This document shows, in pieces, positions 1-4,287 of a stretch of DNA of 6,809 nt. Numbering within the stretch: position 1 is the stretch's first letter; every line of letters begins with the position of its first letter. The notes below the pieces were generated by a model. It was not told the DNA's origin and searched no databases. It saw only the letters and a program-made list of their open reading frames with translations. This DNA comes from Treponema sp. (GTDB lineage Bacteria > Spirochaetota > Spirochaetia > Treponematales > Treponemataceae): contig JAEDGQ010000096.1 in the NCBI GenBank assembly GCA_016297415.1, forward strand, positions 1 to 6,809, read 5' to 3'. A program made the position numbers and the translations under genes.

Positions 1-118
1 GAAGAAGACGGCCTTTACCAACAATATGATCCTGACCAATATATTCATCAAGATTCCGAGGCCTGAGTCTAGCCGCCAGAGGTTCCTTCTGTGGCCTGGC
101 ATCAAATAAATCACTCAT
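1..118 (-). CDS. rarA: RarA/MgsA-type AAA+ ATPase, N-terminal fragment
   Basis: Reading leftwards from the ATG at 118-116 gives 39 codons before the window ends. The peptide begins MSDLFDARPQKEPLAARLRP and continues with NLDEYIGQDHIVGKGRLL. The order 'DLF ... PLA.RLRP...LDE(Y/F)IGQ.H..G' is the standard N terminus of RarA (YcaJ/MgsA), the clamp-loader-like AAA+ ATPase that acts at stalled replication forks. RuvB shares the RP...LDEYIGQ stretch but lacks the DLF...PLA lead, and DnaX starts differently. The Walker motifs would lie beyond the edge, so family assignment rests on this N-terminal block only. There is no Shine-Dalgarno sequence; a TAGAAT box ends 6 nt before the ATG. The gene lies downstream of two terminator-like hairpins and is probably transcribed from its own promoter. 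Confidence 0.8.
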   Translation of the reverse strand, partial: MSDLFDARPQKEPLAARLRPRNLDEYIGQDHIVGKGRLL

Positions 119-133
119 AAAGCCATTCTATCA
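119..133 (-). promoter_or_regulatory. Candidate rarA promoter giving a leaderless mRNA
   Basis: On the minus strand an extended -10 box, TGA-TAGAAT (133-125), is followed by six bases (GGCTTT) and then the rarA ATG. Transcription starting at the usual distance would begin at or within a base or two of the ATG. No purine-rich ribosome binding site is visible. The expected -35 region (148-153, TCTGTT) is weak and overlaps the T-tract side of the upstream terminator. Confidence 0.4.
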
Positions 134-141
134 CAAATTCT

Positions 142-169
142 AAAAAAAACAGAGAGCCCACGGATGGGC
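142..169 (-). terminator. Second intrinsic terminator before rarA
   Basis: On the minus strand a GCCCA/TGGGC stem (156-169) with the four-base loop TCCG is followed by TCTCTG and then eight T (149-142). The stem is short and five to six bases separate it from the T run, so it may be modest in strength. It would act on transcripts coming from the lipoprotein gene. It shares the CTCTG-plus-T-run tail with the terminator just upstream. Confidence 0.55.
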
Positions 170-184
170 GTCCCAGAAAGAGAT

Positions 185-217
185 AAAAAAACAGAGGACA
201 GCAGCAAAGCTGCTGTC
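185..217 (-). terminator. First intrinsic terminator behind the lipoprotein gene
   Basis: On the minus strand a perfect 9-bp stem GACAGCAGC/GCTGCTGTC with a TTT loop (217-197) is followed by CTCTG and seven T (191-185). It directly abuts the larger palindrome at 218-251, so the two may stack or compete while forming. The T run on the minus-strand side sets the direction of action. Confidence 0.65.
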
Positions 218-251
218 GAGTAGGAAATTACATGGATGTAATTTCCTACTC
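218..251. repeat. Perfect 34-nt palindrome overlapping a stop codon
   Basis: A 16-bp uninterrupted stem (218-233 with 236-251) closes on only two unpaired bases, GG at 234-235 (CC on the minus strand). Read on the minus strand it starts at the last sense codon (GAG) of the lipoprotein gene and includes its TAG stop at 248-246. It is immediately followed by the 9-bp terminator hairpin. It could protect the mRNA 3' end or be an inserted palindromic repeat unit that now supplies the gene's end. No T run follows it directly, so it is not itself a canonical terminator. Confidence 0.8.
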
Positions 252-1379
252 CCTGTTCCATTTCTTTGTATTTTTGTAATAAGCCCAGAGACCGCAGTTT
301 TCAACTGTAGCTGAAGATCTGGATGATGAACCTTTGAAAGTTGTTGTTCCGTAAAGAGTTCCTTCATCTTCTAGTAATGCAGGATCCTGAACAAGCACCT
401 GGTAAACAAAGTAAGAACTTGAAAGTGCAGACTGTGCATTAGACTTAAATGATGAAACATCAATAGGTTTGCCGTCTGTATCAATCATACTGTGCTTAAT
501 GCCACCAGATGTACCAATAAGAATATAATCTCTGGAACATGAGAGAGAATAAATTGTATCAGAATTATCAATGTCTACAGCTGATAAATTGCCCTCAGAT
601 TTCAACCAGTCTGTGCCGTTGTAAAAATAAAGCTGAGTATTTGCAGATGCGTACATGTAAGTATCTGTAGAATCTGTAGTAATAGCTTCTCCTGTAGTAA
701 AGTAATCTGTTCCCTTGTAGTTTGTGCAGGCATTTGCTGTTCTTGAAGGTGTTGTTGAAAGATTTTCAGCGTCGTCAGAAGCCATATCTGGACCTGCAGA
801 AGTTCCGTCCAGCTTCATAATTAAATTCTTGCCTTCTGTAGTATCGTAATAGCGGATGTAAGCACGTCTTTGAGAATTTTCAAAGGCATTGTTGCAGAAA
901 AGTACTACCTGTCCAGTAGTATGAACTTCATTACCGTTAATTTTAATAATCTTCCATTCAGAACCATCGTAGCACCAGATTTCAGTTCCTGTTGGAACAT
1001 ATTCACTTTCATCAGTATCGTTTTTTAAAGTTACAATTTGAGCATAAAGATATGATGAATCTGCTGCCAGTTTGTTGCAGAATCTAATGTCCCCTGAACC
1101 AGATGGTTTAGAAACTTTCTGCCAGTTGTGGAGAGTTTCGGCATCTTCTTTTGTATCAGTACATTTCTTAAAAAGATTTCCGTTCTGAACATAAATATAT
1201 TCTTTTCCGCTGGAAGCTTCCTTATATCTGACTATTGAGCGGACATCTCCTGCAATCTGAGCATCTTCCAGTTTTACTTCTTTGCGAATTTCTTCAAAAA
1301 TAACATCCTGGCAGGATATTAAAAAAATGCTGCCTGCAGCAAGAATAGAAGCTGTTAATAATTTATTTAATCTTTTCAT
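246..1379 (-). CDS. Lipoprotein of unknown function with aromatic W/Y repeats
   Basis: This 377-residue protein starts with a lipoprotein signal: MKRLNK, a hydrophobic stretch, and the lipobox Leu20-Ile-Ser-Cys23. Processing by signal peptidase II would leave Cys23 lipidated and anchored in a membrane. I recognise no named domain. The mature part has recurring units in which a hydrophobic-Tyr strand is followed by an aromatic-Tyr-Asn/Asp-Gly-x-x-Trp pattern: about residues 60-87 (YIYVQNGNLF...NW), 133-144 (EIWCYDGSEWKI), 240-259 (TQLYFYNGTDW) and 362-375 (GLWAYY...KKW). Such spacing suggests a beta-propeller-like fold, which is an inference. The gene starts 17 bp behind the outer-membrane barrel gene on the same strand, so the two are probably co-transcribed and may act together at the cell surface. 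The ribosome site is weak (AAAGAG). The gene ends inside a perfect palindrome. Confidence 0.85.
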   Translation of the reverse strand: MKRLNKLLTASILAAGSIFLISCQDVIFEEIRKEVKLEDAQIAGDVRSIVRYKEASSGKEYIYVQNGNLFKKCTDTKEDAETLHNWQKVSKPSGSGDIRFCNKLAADSSYLYAQIVTLKNDTDESEYVPTGTEIWCYDGSEWKIIKINGNEVHTTGQVVLFCNNAFENSQRRAYIRYYDTTEGKNLIMKLDGTSAGPDMASDDAENLSTTPSRTANACTNYKGTDYFTTGEAITTDSTDTYMYASANTQLYFYNGTDWLKSEGNLSAVDIDNSDTIYSLSCSRDYILIGTSGGIKHSMIDTDGKPIDVSSFKSNAQSALSSSYFVYQVLVQDPALLEDEGTLYGTTTFKGSSSRSSATVENCGLWAYYKNTKKWNRE

Positions 1380-1396
1380 TTTTAATTCTCTTTAAA

Positions 1397-2002
1397 TTAG
1401 AAGTGATATCTTGCTGCAATAACAGTTGAAGCAAAGTTTCCGTAATCGTTCTTTGATGAATCGTTATACCATTGAGGCATATACATAAATTCACCCTTAA
1501 CACCAAAAGACCAGCTTGGATTAATTCTATAGAAAACTCCGGCCTGAGGTTTAACTATAAGCCCAGGGAAGTATGTATGATTAAGATAGTTTTCTGAAGC
1601 AAAACCAACACCCATTGTTATAGGAAATTCGAACTGTTTATAACCAGGCTGATATGTAAGACAGAAAACAAATGGAACGTATGTAAAAATATTTTCACCG
1701 ATTGTAGGATTGTAACCAAAAGAAACATCAAGTCCCAGTGCAACATTAGAAGTAATAAAACGGTGATATCCGAGAGTACCTGCTCCACCTGTTGTTATAT
1801 TTCCTTCTCTGTAAAGAGGAAAAGAACCGCCGAAGTTTAAAGGGAAAGTAACCATAAGGCCAAGATTAATGAACTGATCTCCCGGTTCATTCATTTTGGA
1901 ATCGTTAATAACAAAACGGTCTTCATCATCCTCATTGCTCTGACAGAAAACAGGAGAAGAAAGAATAAAAAGAGAGCAGGCCAGTGCCAGAAACTTTTTC
2001 AT
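1397..2002 (-). CDS. Small outer-membrane beta-barrel protein
   Basis: The protein has 201 residues from the ATG at 2002. An in-frame upstream ATG at 2032 would add ten residues (MDYKKFSEDL) ahead of an otherwise typical signal peptide, MKKFLALACSLFILSSPVFC. The downstream start has a GAGGA ribosome site at 2011-2007, so I prefer it. After the signal comes an acidic stretch (NEDDEDRF), then alternating Gly/aromatic-rich strands such as NLGLMVTFPLNFGGSFPLY, ALGLDVSFGYNP, FPITMGVGFAS and SWSFGVKGEFMYMP. The C terminus, AARYHF, ends in Phe, as outer-membrane barrel proteins do for BAM recognition. The length fits a barrel of about 8-10 strands, comparable in size to the OmpW-like proteins reported in Treponema, but I see no family-specific motif. 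The ligand is unknown. It is the first gene of a probable two-gene operon with the lipoprotein. Confidence 0.8.
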   Translation of the reverse strand: MKKFLALACSLFILSSPVFCQSNEDDEDRFVINDSKMNEPGDQFINLGLMVTFPLNFGGSFPLYREGNITTGGAGTLGYHRFITSNVALGLDVSFGYNPTIGENIFTYVPFVFCLTYQPGYKQFEFPITMGVGFASENYLNHTYFPGLIVKPQAGVFYRINPSWSFGVKGEFMYMPQWYNDSSKNDYGNFASTVIAARYHF

Positions 2003-2006
2003 TAGG

Positions 2007-2011
2007 TCCTC
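2007..2011 (-). promoter_or_regulatory. Ribosome binding site deciding the barrel-gene start
   Basis: GAGGA on the minus strand lies four bases before the ATG at 2002-2000. The alternative in-frame ATG at 2032-2030 has only TTTTGTAATAAAAATTCT-like AT-rich sequence upstream and no purine-rich site. Together with the signal peptide this favours the shorter 201-residue product. Confidence 0.7.
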
Positions 2012-2068
2012 ACTAAATTTTTTGTAATCCATAGAATTTTTATTACAAAAATATGTATAATTAAAAAA

Positions 2069-2097
2069 ATATTACCTTTTTAGGCTATTTTTTTCAA
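2069..2097 (-). promoter_or_regulatory. Sigma70-type promoter of the barrel/lipoprotein operon
   Basis: On the minus strand TTGAAA (2097-2092) and TAATAT (2074-2069) are separated by exactly 17 bases. Each box departs from the consensus at only one or two positions. Transcription would start near 2062 and leave a leader of roughly 60 nt. The -35 box directly abuts the probable folD -10 box, so the two divergent promoters share their DNA and could interfere with each other. Confidence 0.65.
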
Positions 2098-2103
2098 TAT
2101 AAT
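2098..2103 (+). promoter_or_regulatory. Candidate folD promoter -10 box
   Basis: TATAAT at 2098-2103 matches the consensus -10 and would start transcription near 2110, giving a leader of about 38 nt that contains the GGAGG ribosome site at 2136-2140. No good -35 box lies 16-18 bases upstream (the region is CCTTTT-like). A second perfect TATAAT at 2056-2061 also lacks a -35 partner. The short leader leaves no room for a tetrahydrofolate riboswitch. Confidence 0.45.
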
Positions 2104-2147
2104 AACAATTTATAGATTTTGAAGTTACATGTTTTGGAGGCATTAAA

Positions 2148-3026
2148 ATGGCAGCTACAATCATTGATGGAAAACAGATTGCGCTTGATGTTCGTGCAGG
2201 TGTTGCAGAAAAAGTTTCGAAGCTTAAGGAAAAGGGAATTAATCCTTGTCTGGCAGTTATTCTTGTTGGAGAAAATCCGGCTTCAGTAAGCTATGTAACA
2301 GGAAAACGCAAGGCTCTTGCAGAAGCAGGTATGACAGACAAATCAGTAGATCTTCCTGCAGAAACAACAGAAGAAGAACTCCTTAAAATCATTGATGATC
2401 TTAACAAAGATAAGAATGTTCACGGTATTCTCGTTCAGCTGCCACTTCCAAAGCACATTAACGAAGATAAAGTGATTATGGCAATTGATCCATCAAAAGA
2501 TGTTGACGGTTTCCACCCTGTAAGCGTTGGAAATATGATGATTGGTCGTCCCGGATTCCTTCCTTGTACACCACACGGAATCATCGTTCTTCTTGAACGC
2601 ATGGGAATTGAAACATCCGGAAAACATGCAGTTGTAATCGGGCGTTCAAATATTGTAGGTAAGCCTGTTTCAATGCTTCTTGCCCGTAAAGATACAAACT
2701 GTACAGTTACAATCTGTCATACAGGTACAAAAAACACAGCAGAATACACAAAAATGGCTGACATCGTAGTAGTTGCTTCCGGCCATCCCCACACACTTAC
2801 AAAGAATATGGTAAAACCAGGTGCAGTTGTAATCGATGTAGGTGTTAACCGTATTCCAGATGCAACAAAAAAGAGCGGTTTCCGACTTATCGGTGACTGT
2901 GACTTTGACGACATTAAAGAAATTGCCAGCTACATTACACCAGTTCCAGGCGGCGTAGGACCAATGACAATCGCCATGCTCATGTACAATACTTTAGAAG
3001 CTGCGGAACGCAGTGAGCAGCTTTAA
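2148..3026 (+). CDS. folD: Bifunctional methylene-THF dehydrogenase/methenyl-THF cyclohydrolase
   Basis: FolD is a cytosolic enzyme that converts 5,10-methylene-THF to methenyl-THF with NADP+ and hydrolyses that to 10-formyl-THF, linking one-carbon units to purine and formyl-Met synthesis. The 292 residues match the family's length. Visible marks are Tyr49-x-x-x-Lys53 (SYVTGK) with the catalytic lysine, VQLPLP at 96-101, DVDGFHP at 118-124 with the substrate-contacting Asp120, the dinucleotide-binding loop VVIGRSNIVGKP at 162-173, and the signature TPVPGGVGPMT near 264-274. The start is supported by GGAGG seven bases upstream. The family usually ends soon after the NTLEAA helix; here the last residues, ERSEQL, are encoded by a repeat unit with hairpin potential that is duplicated immediately downstream. 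The gene lies divergent from the barrel operon and upstream of folE2. Confidence 0.97.
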   Translation: MAATIIDGKQIALDVRAGVAEKVSKLKEKGINPCLAVILVGENPASVSYVTGKRKALAEAGMTDKSVDLPAETTEEELLKIIDDLNKDKNVHGILVQLPLPKHINEDKVIMAIDPSKDVDGFHPVSVGNMMIGRPGFLPCTPHGIIVLLERMGIETSGKHAVVIGRSNIVGKPVSMLLARKDTNCTVTICHTGTKNTAEYTKMADIVVVASGHPHTLTKNMVKPGAVVIDVGVNRIPDATKKSGFRLIGDCDFDDIKEIASYITPVPGGVGPMTIAMLMYNTLEAAERSEQL

Positions 3027-3188
3027 GTAAAATCGAACGACAATTGCGGTGCAATTGTCGTGGAGTTCCACGAAAGTGGAATCTCCACAACACTCTGGAA
3101 GCTGCGGAACGCAGTGAGCAGCTTCAGTAAAATCGAGCGACAATTGCGGTGCAATTGTCGTGGAGTTCCACGAAAGTGGAATCTCCGC
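2988..3188 (+). repeat. 101/100-bp tandem duplication of the folD 3' end, three hairpins per unit
   Basis: Copy 1 is 2988-3088 and copy 2 is 3089-3188. By eye they differ by six substitutions, all transitions, and one 1-bp deletion (about 93% identity). Each unit contains: (1) AAGCTGC/GCAGCTT, 2998-3023 and 3099-3124, enclosing an alternative CTGCG-GAA-CGCAG hairpin; (2) a perfect 10-bp stem CGACAATTGC/GCAATTGTCG with loop GGT, 3038-3060 and 3138-3160; (3) GGAG-TTCCAC/GTGGAA-CTCC with a GAAA loop and one bulged T, 3062-3086 and 3162-3186. Stems 2 and 3 are separated by one base. Copy 1 overlaps the last 39 bp of folD including its stop. Copy 2 could encode the same NTLEAAERSEQL but has no reading frame leading into it. 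A CAATACTTT at 3188-3196 resembles the start of a third copy. The region 3027-3349 holds this repeat and element A, and no credible gene. Confidence 0.92.
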
Positions 3189-3200
3189 AATACTTTTTTT
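3162..3200 (+). terminator. Possible folD terminator using the last repeat hairpin
   Basis: The third hairpin of copy 2 (3162-3186, GAAA loop) is followed after seven bases by seven T at 3194-3200. The gap is longer than in a standard intrinsic terminator, so efficiency would be low or the resemblance accidental. Copy 1 lacks a T run after the same hairpin. Confidence 0.3.
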
Positions 3201-3202
3201 AC

Positions 3203-3309
3203 GCACCAGGGATTGGAGTGGCGGCTTTGCCGTTGCGTCAGCAATGAAGCGTCAGCGGAACCACGGAAAGCCCGGTCCCTGCAGTTTTTTAGAAACTGCA
3301 GGGAGGTGC
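3203..3309 (+). repeat. Structured intergenic element A (107 bp)
   Basis: The element is closed by GCACC (3203-3207) pairing with GGTGC (3305-3309). Inside are the block GGGATTGGA (3209-3217), a stem GTGG/CCAC (3218-3221 with 3261-3264) enclosing CGGC-TTT-GCCG (3222-3232), TTGC-GTCA-GCAA (3233-3244) and a second GCGTCAGC (3249-3256), then the block GGAAAGCCCG (3265-3274) and a terminal hairpin CCCTGCAGTTT/AAACTGCAGGG (3277-3303). Alternatively CAGGGA (3207-3212) can pair with TCCCTG (3276-3281), which excludes the terminal hairpin. By hand count it is about 59% G+C, higher than the surrounding genes. It shares blocks and layout with element B behind folE2. It may be a mobile palindromic repeat or a structured RNA; the function is unknown. 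Confidence 0.7.
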
Positions 3310-3337
3310 CCTTGTTTTCAGTAAAGGTATTTTGCGA

Positions 3338-3349
3338 TAAAATAAAAAA
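3338..3349 (+). promoter_or_regulatory. Candidate folE2 promoter giving a leaderless mRNA
   Basis: TAAAAT at 3338-3343 ends six bases before the folE2 ATG, and those six bases are all A. A TTTTCA box at 3315-3320 lies 17 bases upstream as a possible -35. There is no Shine-Dalgarno sequence. A start at the normal distance would place the RNA 5' end at or next to the initiator AUG. Confidence 0.4.
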
Positions 3350-4132
3350 ATGATTGATATTCAGAACACACCAGACACCAGAGAAGTTCCCCTTCAAAAA
3401 GTGGGCGTAAAAAACGTAAAGTATCCGGTACAGGTTTTAGATAAAAATAAAAAAACTCAGAACACAACTGCAAGCGTAAATCTTTTTGTAAATCTGCCTC
3501 ATAATTTTAAGGGCACACACATGAGCCGCTTTATTCAGGTTTTTCACAAATACCACGCAGATATTTCAATGAACAATTTTCTTGAAATGCTGGAAGAAAT
3601 CCGTACAAAGCTGGACGCAGAAAGAGCTTTTGGCCGCATTAGTTTTCCATATTTTATAGAAAAAAAAGCTCCTGTCAGCGGAAGTGAAGGCATGATGGAA
3701 TACATGTGTACTTACGAAGGCGAAACAGAAGCCGGTCCATCTAAGCCTGAACAGAAATTCTTTATCAGTATAAAAGTGCCTGTTGCCACACTTTGTCCCT
3801 GTTCAAAAGCAATCAGCAGTTACGGAGCCCACAATCAGAGAGGTTTTGTAAAGGTAAAAGTTTTGTACAGTCAGTTTTTCTGGATTGAAGATGTAATTTC
3901 AATGATTGAAAGCTGCGCATCTACAGCCCTTTATTCAGTTCTTAAGCGTGAAGATGAAAAATTTGTAACAGAAACAGCTTACGACAATCCTCGTTTTGTA
4001 GAAGATGTTGTGCGGGAAGTTTACCTGGGCCTCAAAAAAATGAATTTCAAATGGTTTAATGTAGAAGCCGAAACAGAAGAAAGCATTCATTTTCACAATG
4101 CTTATGCCTGTGCAGAATTTTCAGGTAAATAA
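3350..4132 (+). CDS. folE2: GTP cyclohydrolase type IB (GCYH-IB, MptA/FolE2 family)
   Basis: FolE2 converts GTP to 7,8-dihydroneopterin triphosphate, the entry step of folate synthesis and of the queuosine precursor route, and replaces the unrelated-in-sequence zinc enzyme FolE. The 260 residues are typical. The family N terminus QNTPDTREVPLQKVGVKN is present at 5-22, followed by KGTHMSRF at 54-61. The metal/catalytic segment is PVATLCPCSKAISSYGAHNQRG at 144-165, with Cys149, Cys151 and His161. Then come ETAYDNPRFVED at 208-219 and the SIHFHNAYA tail with His247 and His249. Family members tolerate several divalent metals and often serve under low zinc; nothing here shows zinc regulation directly. 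The ATG fits the family start but lacks a ribosome site. It follows folD by 323 bp of repeats and sits between elements A and B. Confidence 0.96.
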   Translation: MIDIQNTPDTREVPLQKVGVKNVKYPVQVLDKNKKTQNTTASVNLFVNLPHNFKGTHMSRFIQVFHKYHADISMNNFLEMLEEIRTKLDAERAFGRISFPYFIEKKAPVSGSEGMMEYMCTYEGETEAGPSKPEQKFFISIKVPVATLCPCSKAISSYGAHNQRGFVKVKVLYSQFFWIEDVISMIESCASTALYSVLKREDEKFVTETAYDNPRFVEDVVREVYLGLKKMNFKWFNVEAETEESIHFHNAYACAEFSGK

Positions 4133-4135
4133 GGG

Positions 4136-4242
4136 GGGTGCCCCTGAGGTTTTAACCTCAGGGTCGGGCTTTCCAGGGCTACGGCGTCTTACGCGCCTCC
4201 GGTGCAAAGCACCCCCGCAGGGGCCCTTACAATCCCTCACCC
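4136..4242 (-). repeat. Structured intergenic element B (107 bp), inverted relative of A
   Basis: It starts three bases after the folE2 stop and fills most of the 155-bp gap to miaB. Plus-strand coordinates follow. The closing stem is GGGTG (4136-4140) with CACCC (4238-4242). A hairpin CCCTGAGGTT/AACCTCAGGG (4142-4163) is followed by CGGGCTTTCC (4165-4174). A stem AGGGC/GCCCT (4175-4179 with 4223-4227) encloses three small hairpins: GCGT-CTT-ACGC (4184-4194), GGTGC-AAA-GCACC (4201-4213) and CCCC-GCA-GGGG (4213-4223). TACAATCCC (4228-4236) completes it. The reverse complement gives GGGATTGTA ... GGAAAGCCCG in the same order as element A. It is about 65% G+C by hand count. No T run makes it a standard terminator on either strand. 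Confidence 0.75.
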
Positions 4243-4270
4243 ATATATTCTCATCATTTCAAAAATCGAC

Positions 4271-4287
4271 TATTATTATAGATAAGT
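4271..4287 (+). promoter_or_regulatory. Candidate miaB promoter giving a leaderless or near-leaderless mRNA
   Basis: Overlapping TATTAT boxes (4271-4276 and 4274-4279) lie just before the miaB ATG; the second ends eight bases upstream. No purine-rich ribosome site is present in the last 15 bases (GATAAGT precedes the ATG). A -35 box is not convincing. Confidence 0.35.

Noticed and set aside
2003..2032. Ten-residue N-terminal extension of the barrel protein (start at 2032)
   Set aside because: It would put charged residues ahead of a normal signal peptide and has no ribosome site, whereas the ATG at 2002 has GAGGA.
2104..2147. Tetrahydrofolate riboswitch upstream of folD
   Set aside because: The predicted leader is only about 38 nt, AT-rich and without the stems needed for the aptamer.
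2988..3188. CRISPR array
   Set aside because: There are only two full units of about 100 bp in direct tandem with no spacers, and no cas genes nearby.
2994..3397. Open frames on both strands through the repeat region (for example 3060-3353 plus, 3023-3397 minus)
   Set aside because: They are built from the tandem repeat and palindromes, so the same peptide pieces recur and mirror each other. They lack ribosome sites and any recognisable domain.
4136..4242. tRNA or tRNA-like cloverleaf in elements A or B
   Set aside because: There is a closing stem with internal hairpins, but no T-loop or D-loop consensus, no 7-bp acceptor stem and no anticodon arm of the proper size.
4136..4242. Rho-independent terminator for folE2
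   Set aside because: The 10-bp hairpin at 4142-4163 is strong, but GTCGGGC follows it instead of a T run, and no T run lies elsewhere at the proper distance.
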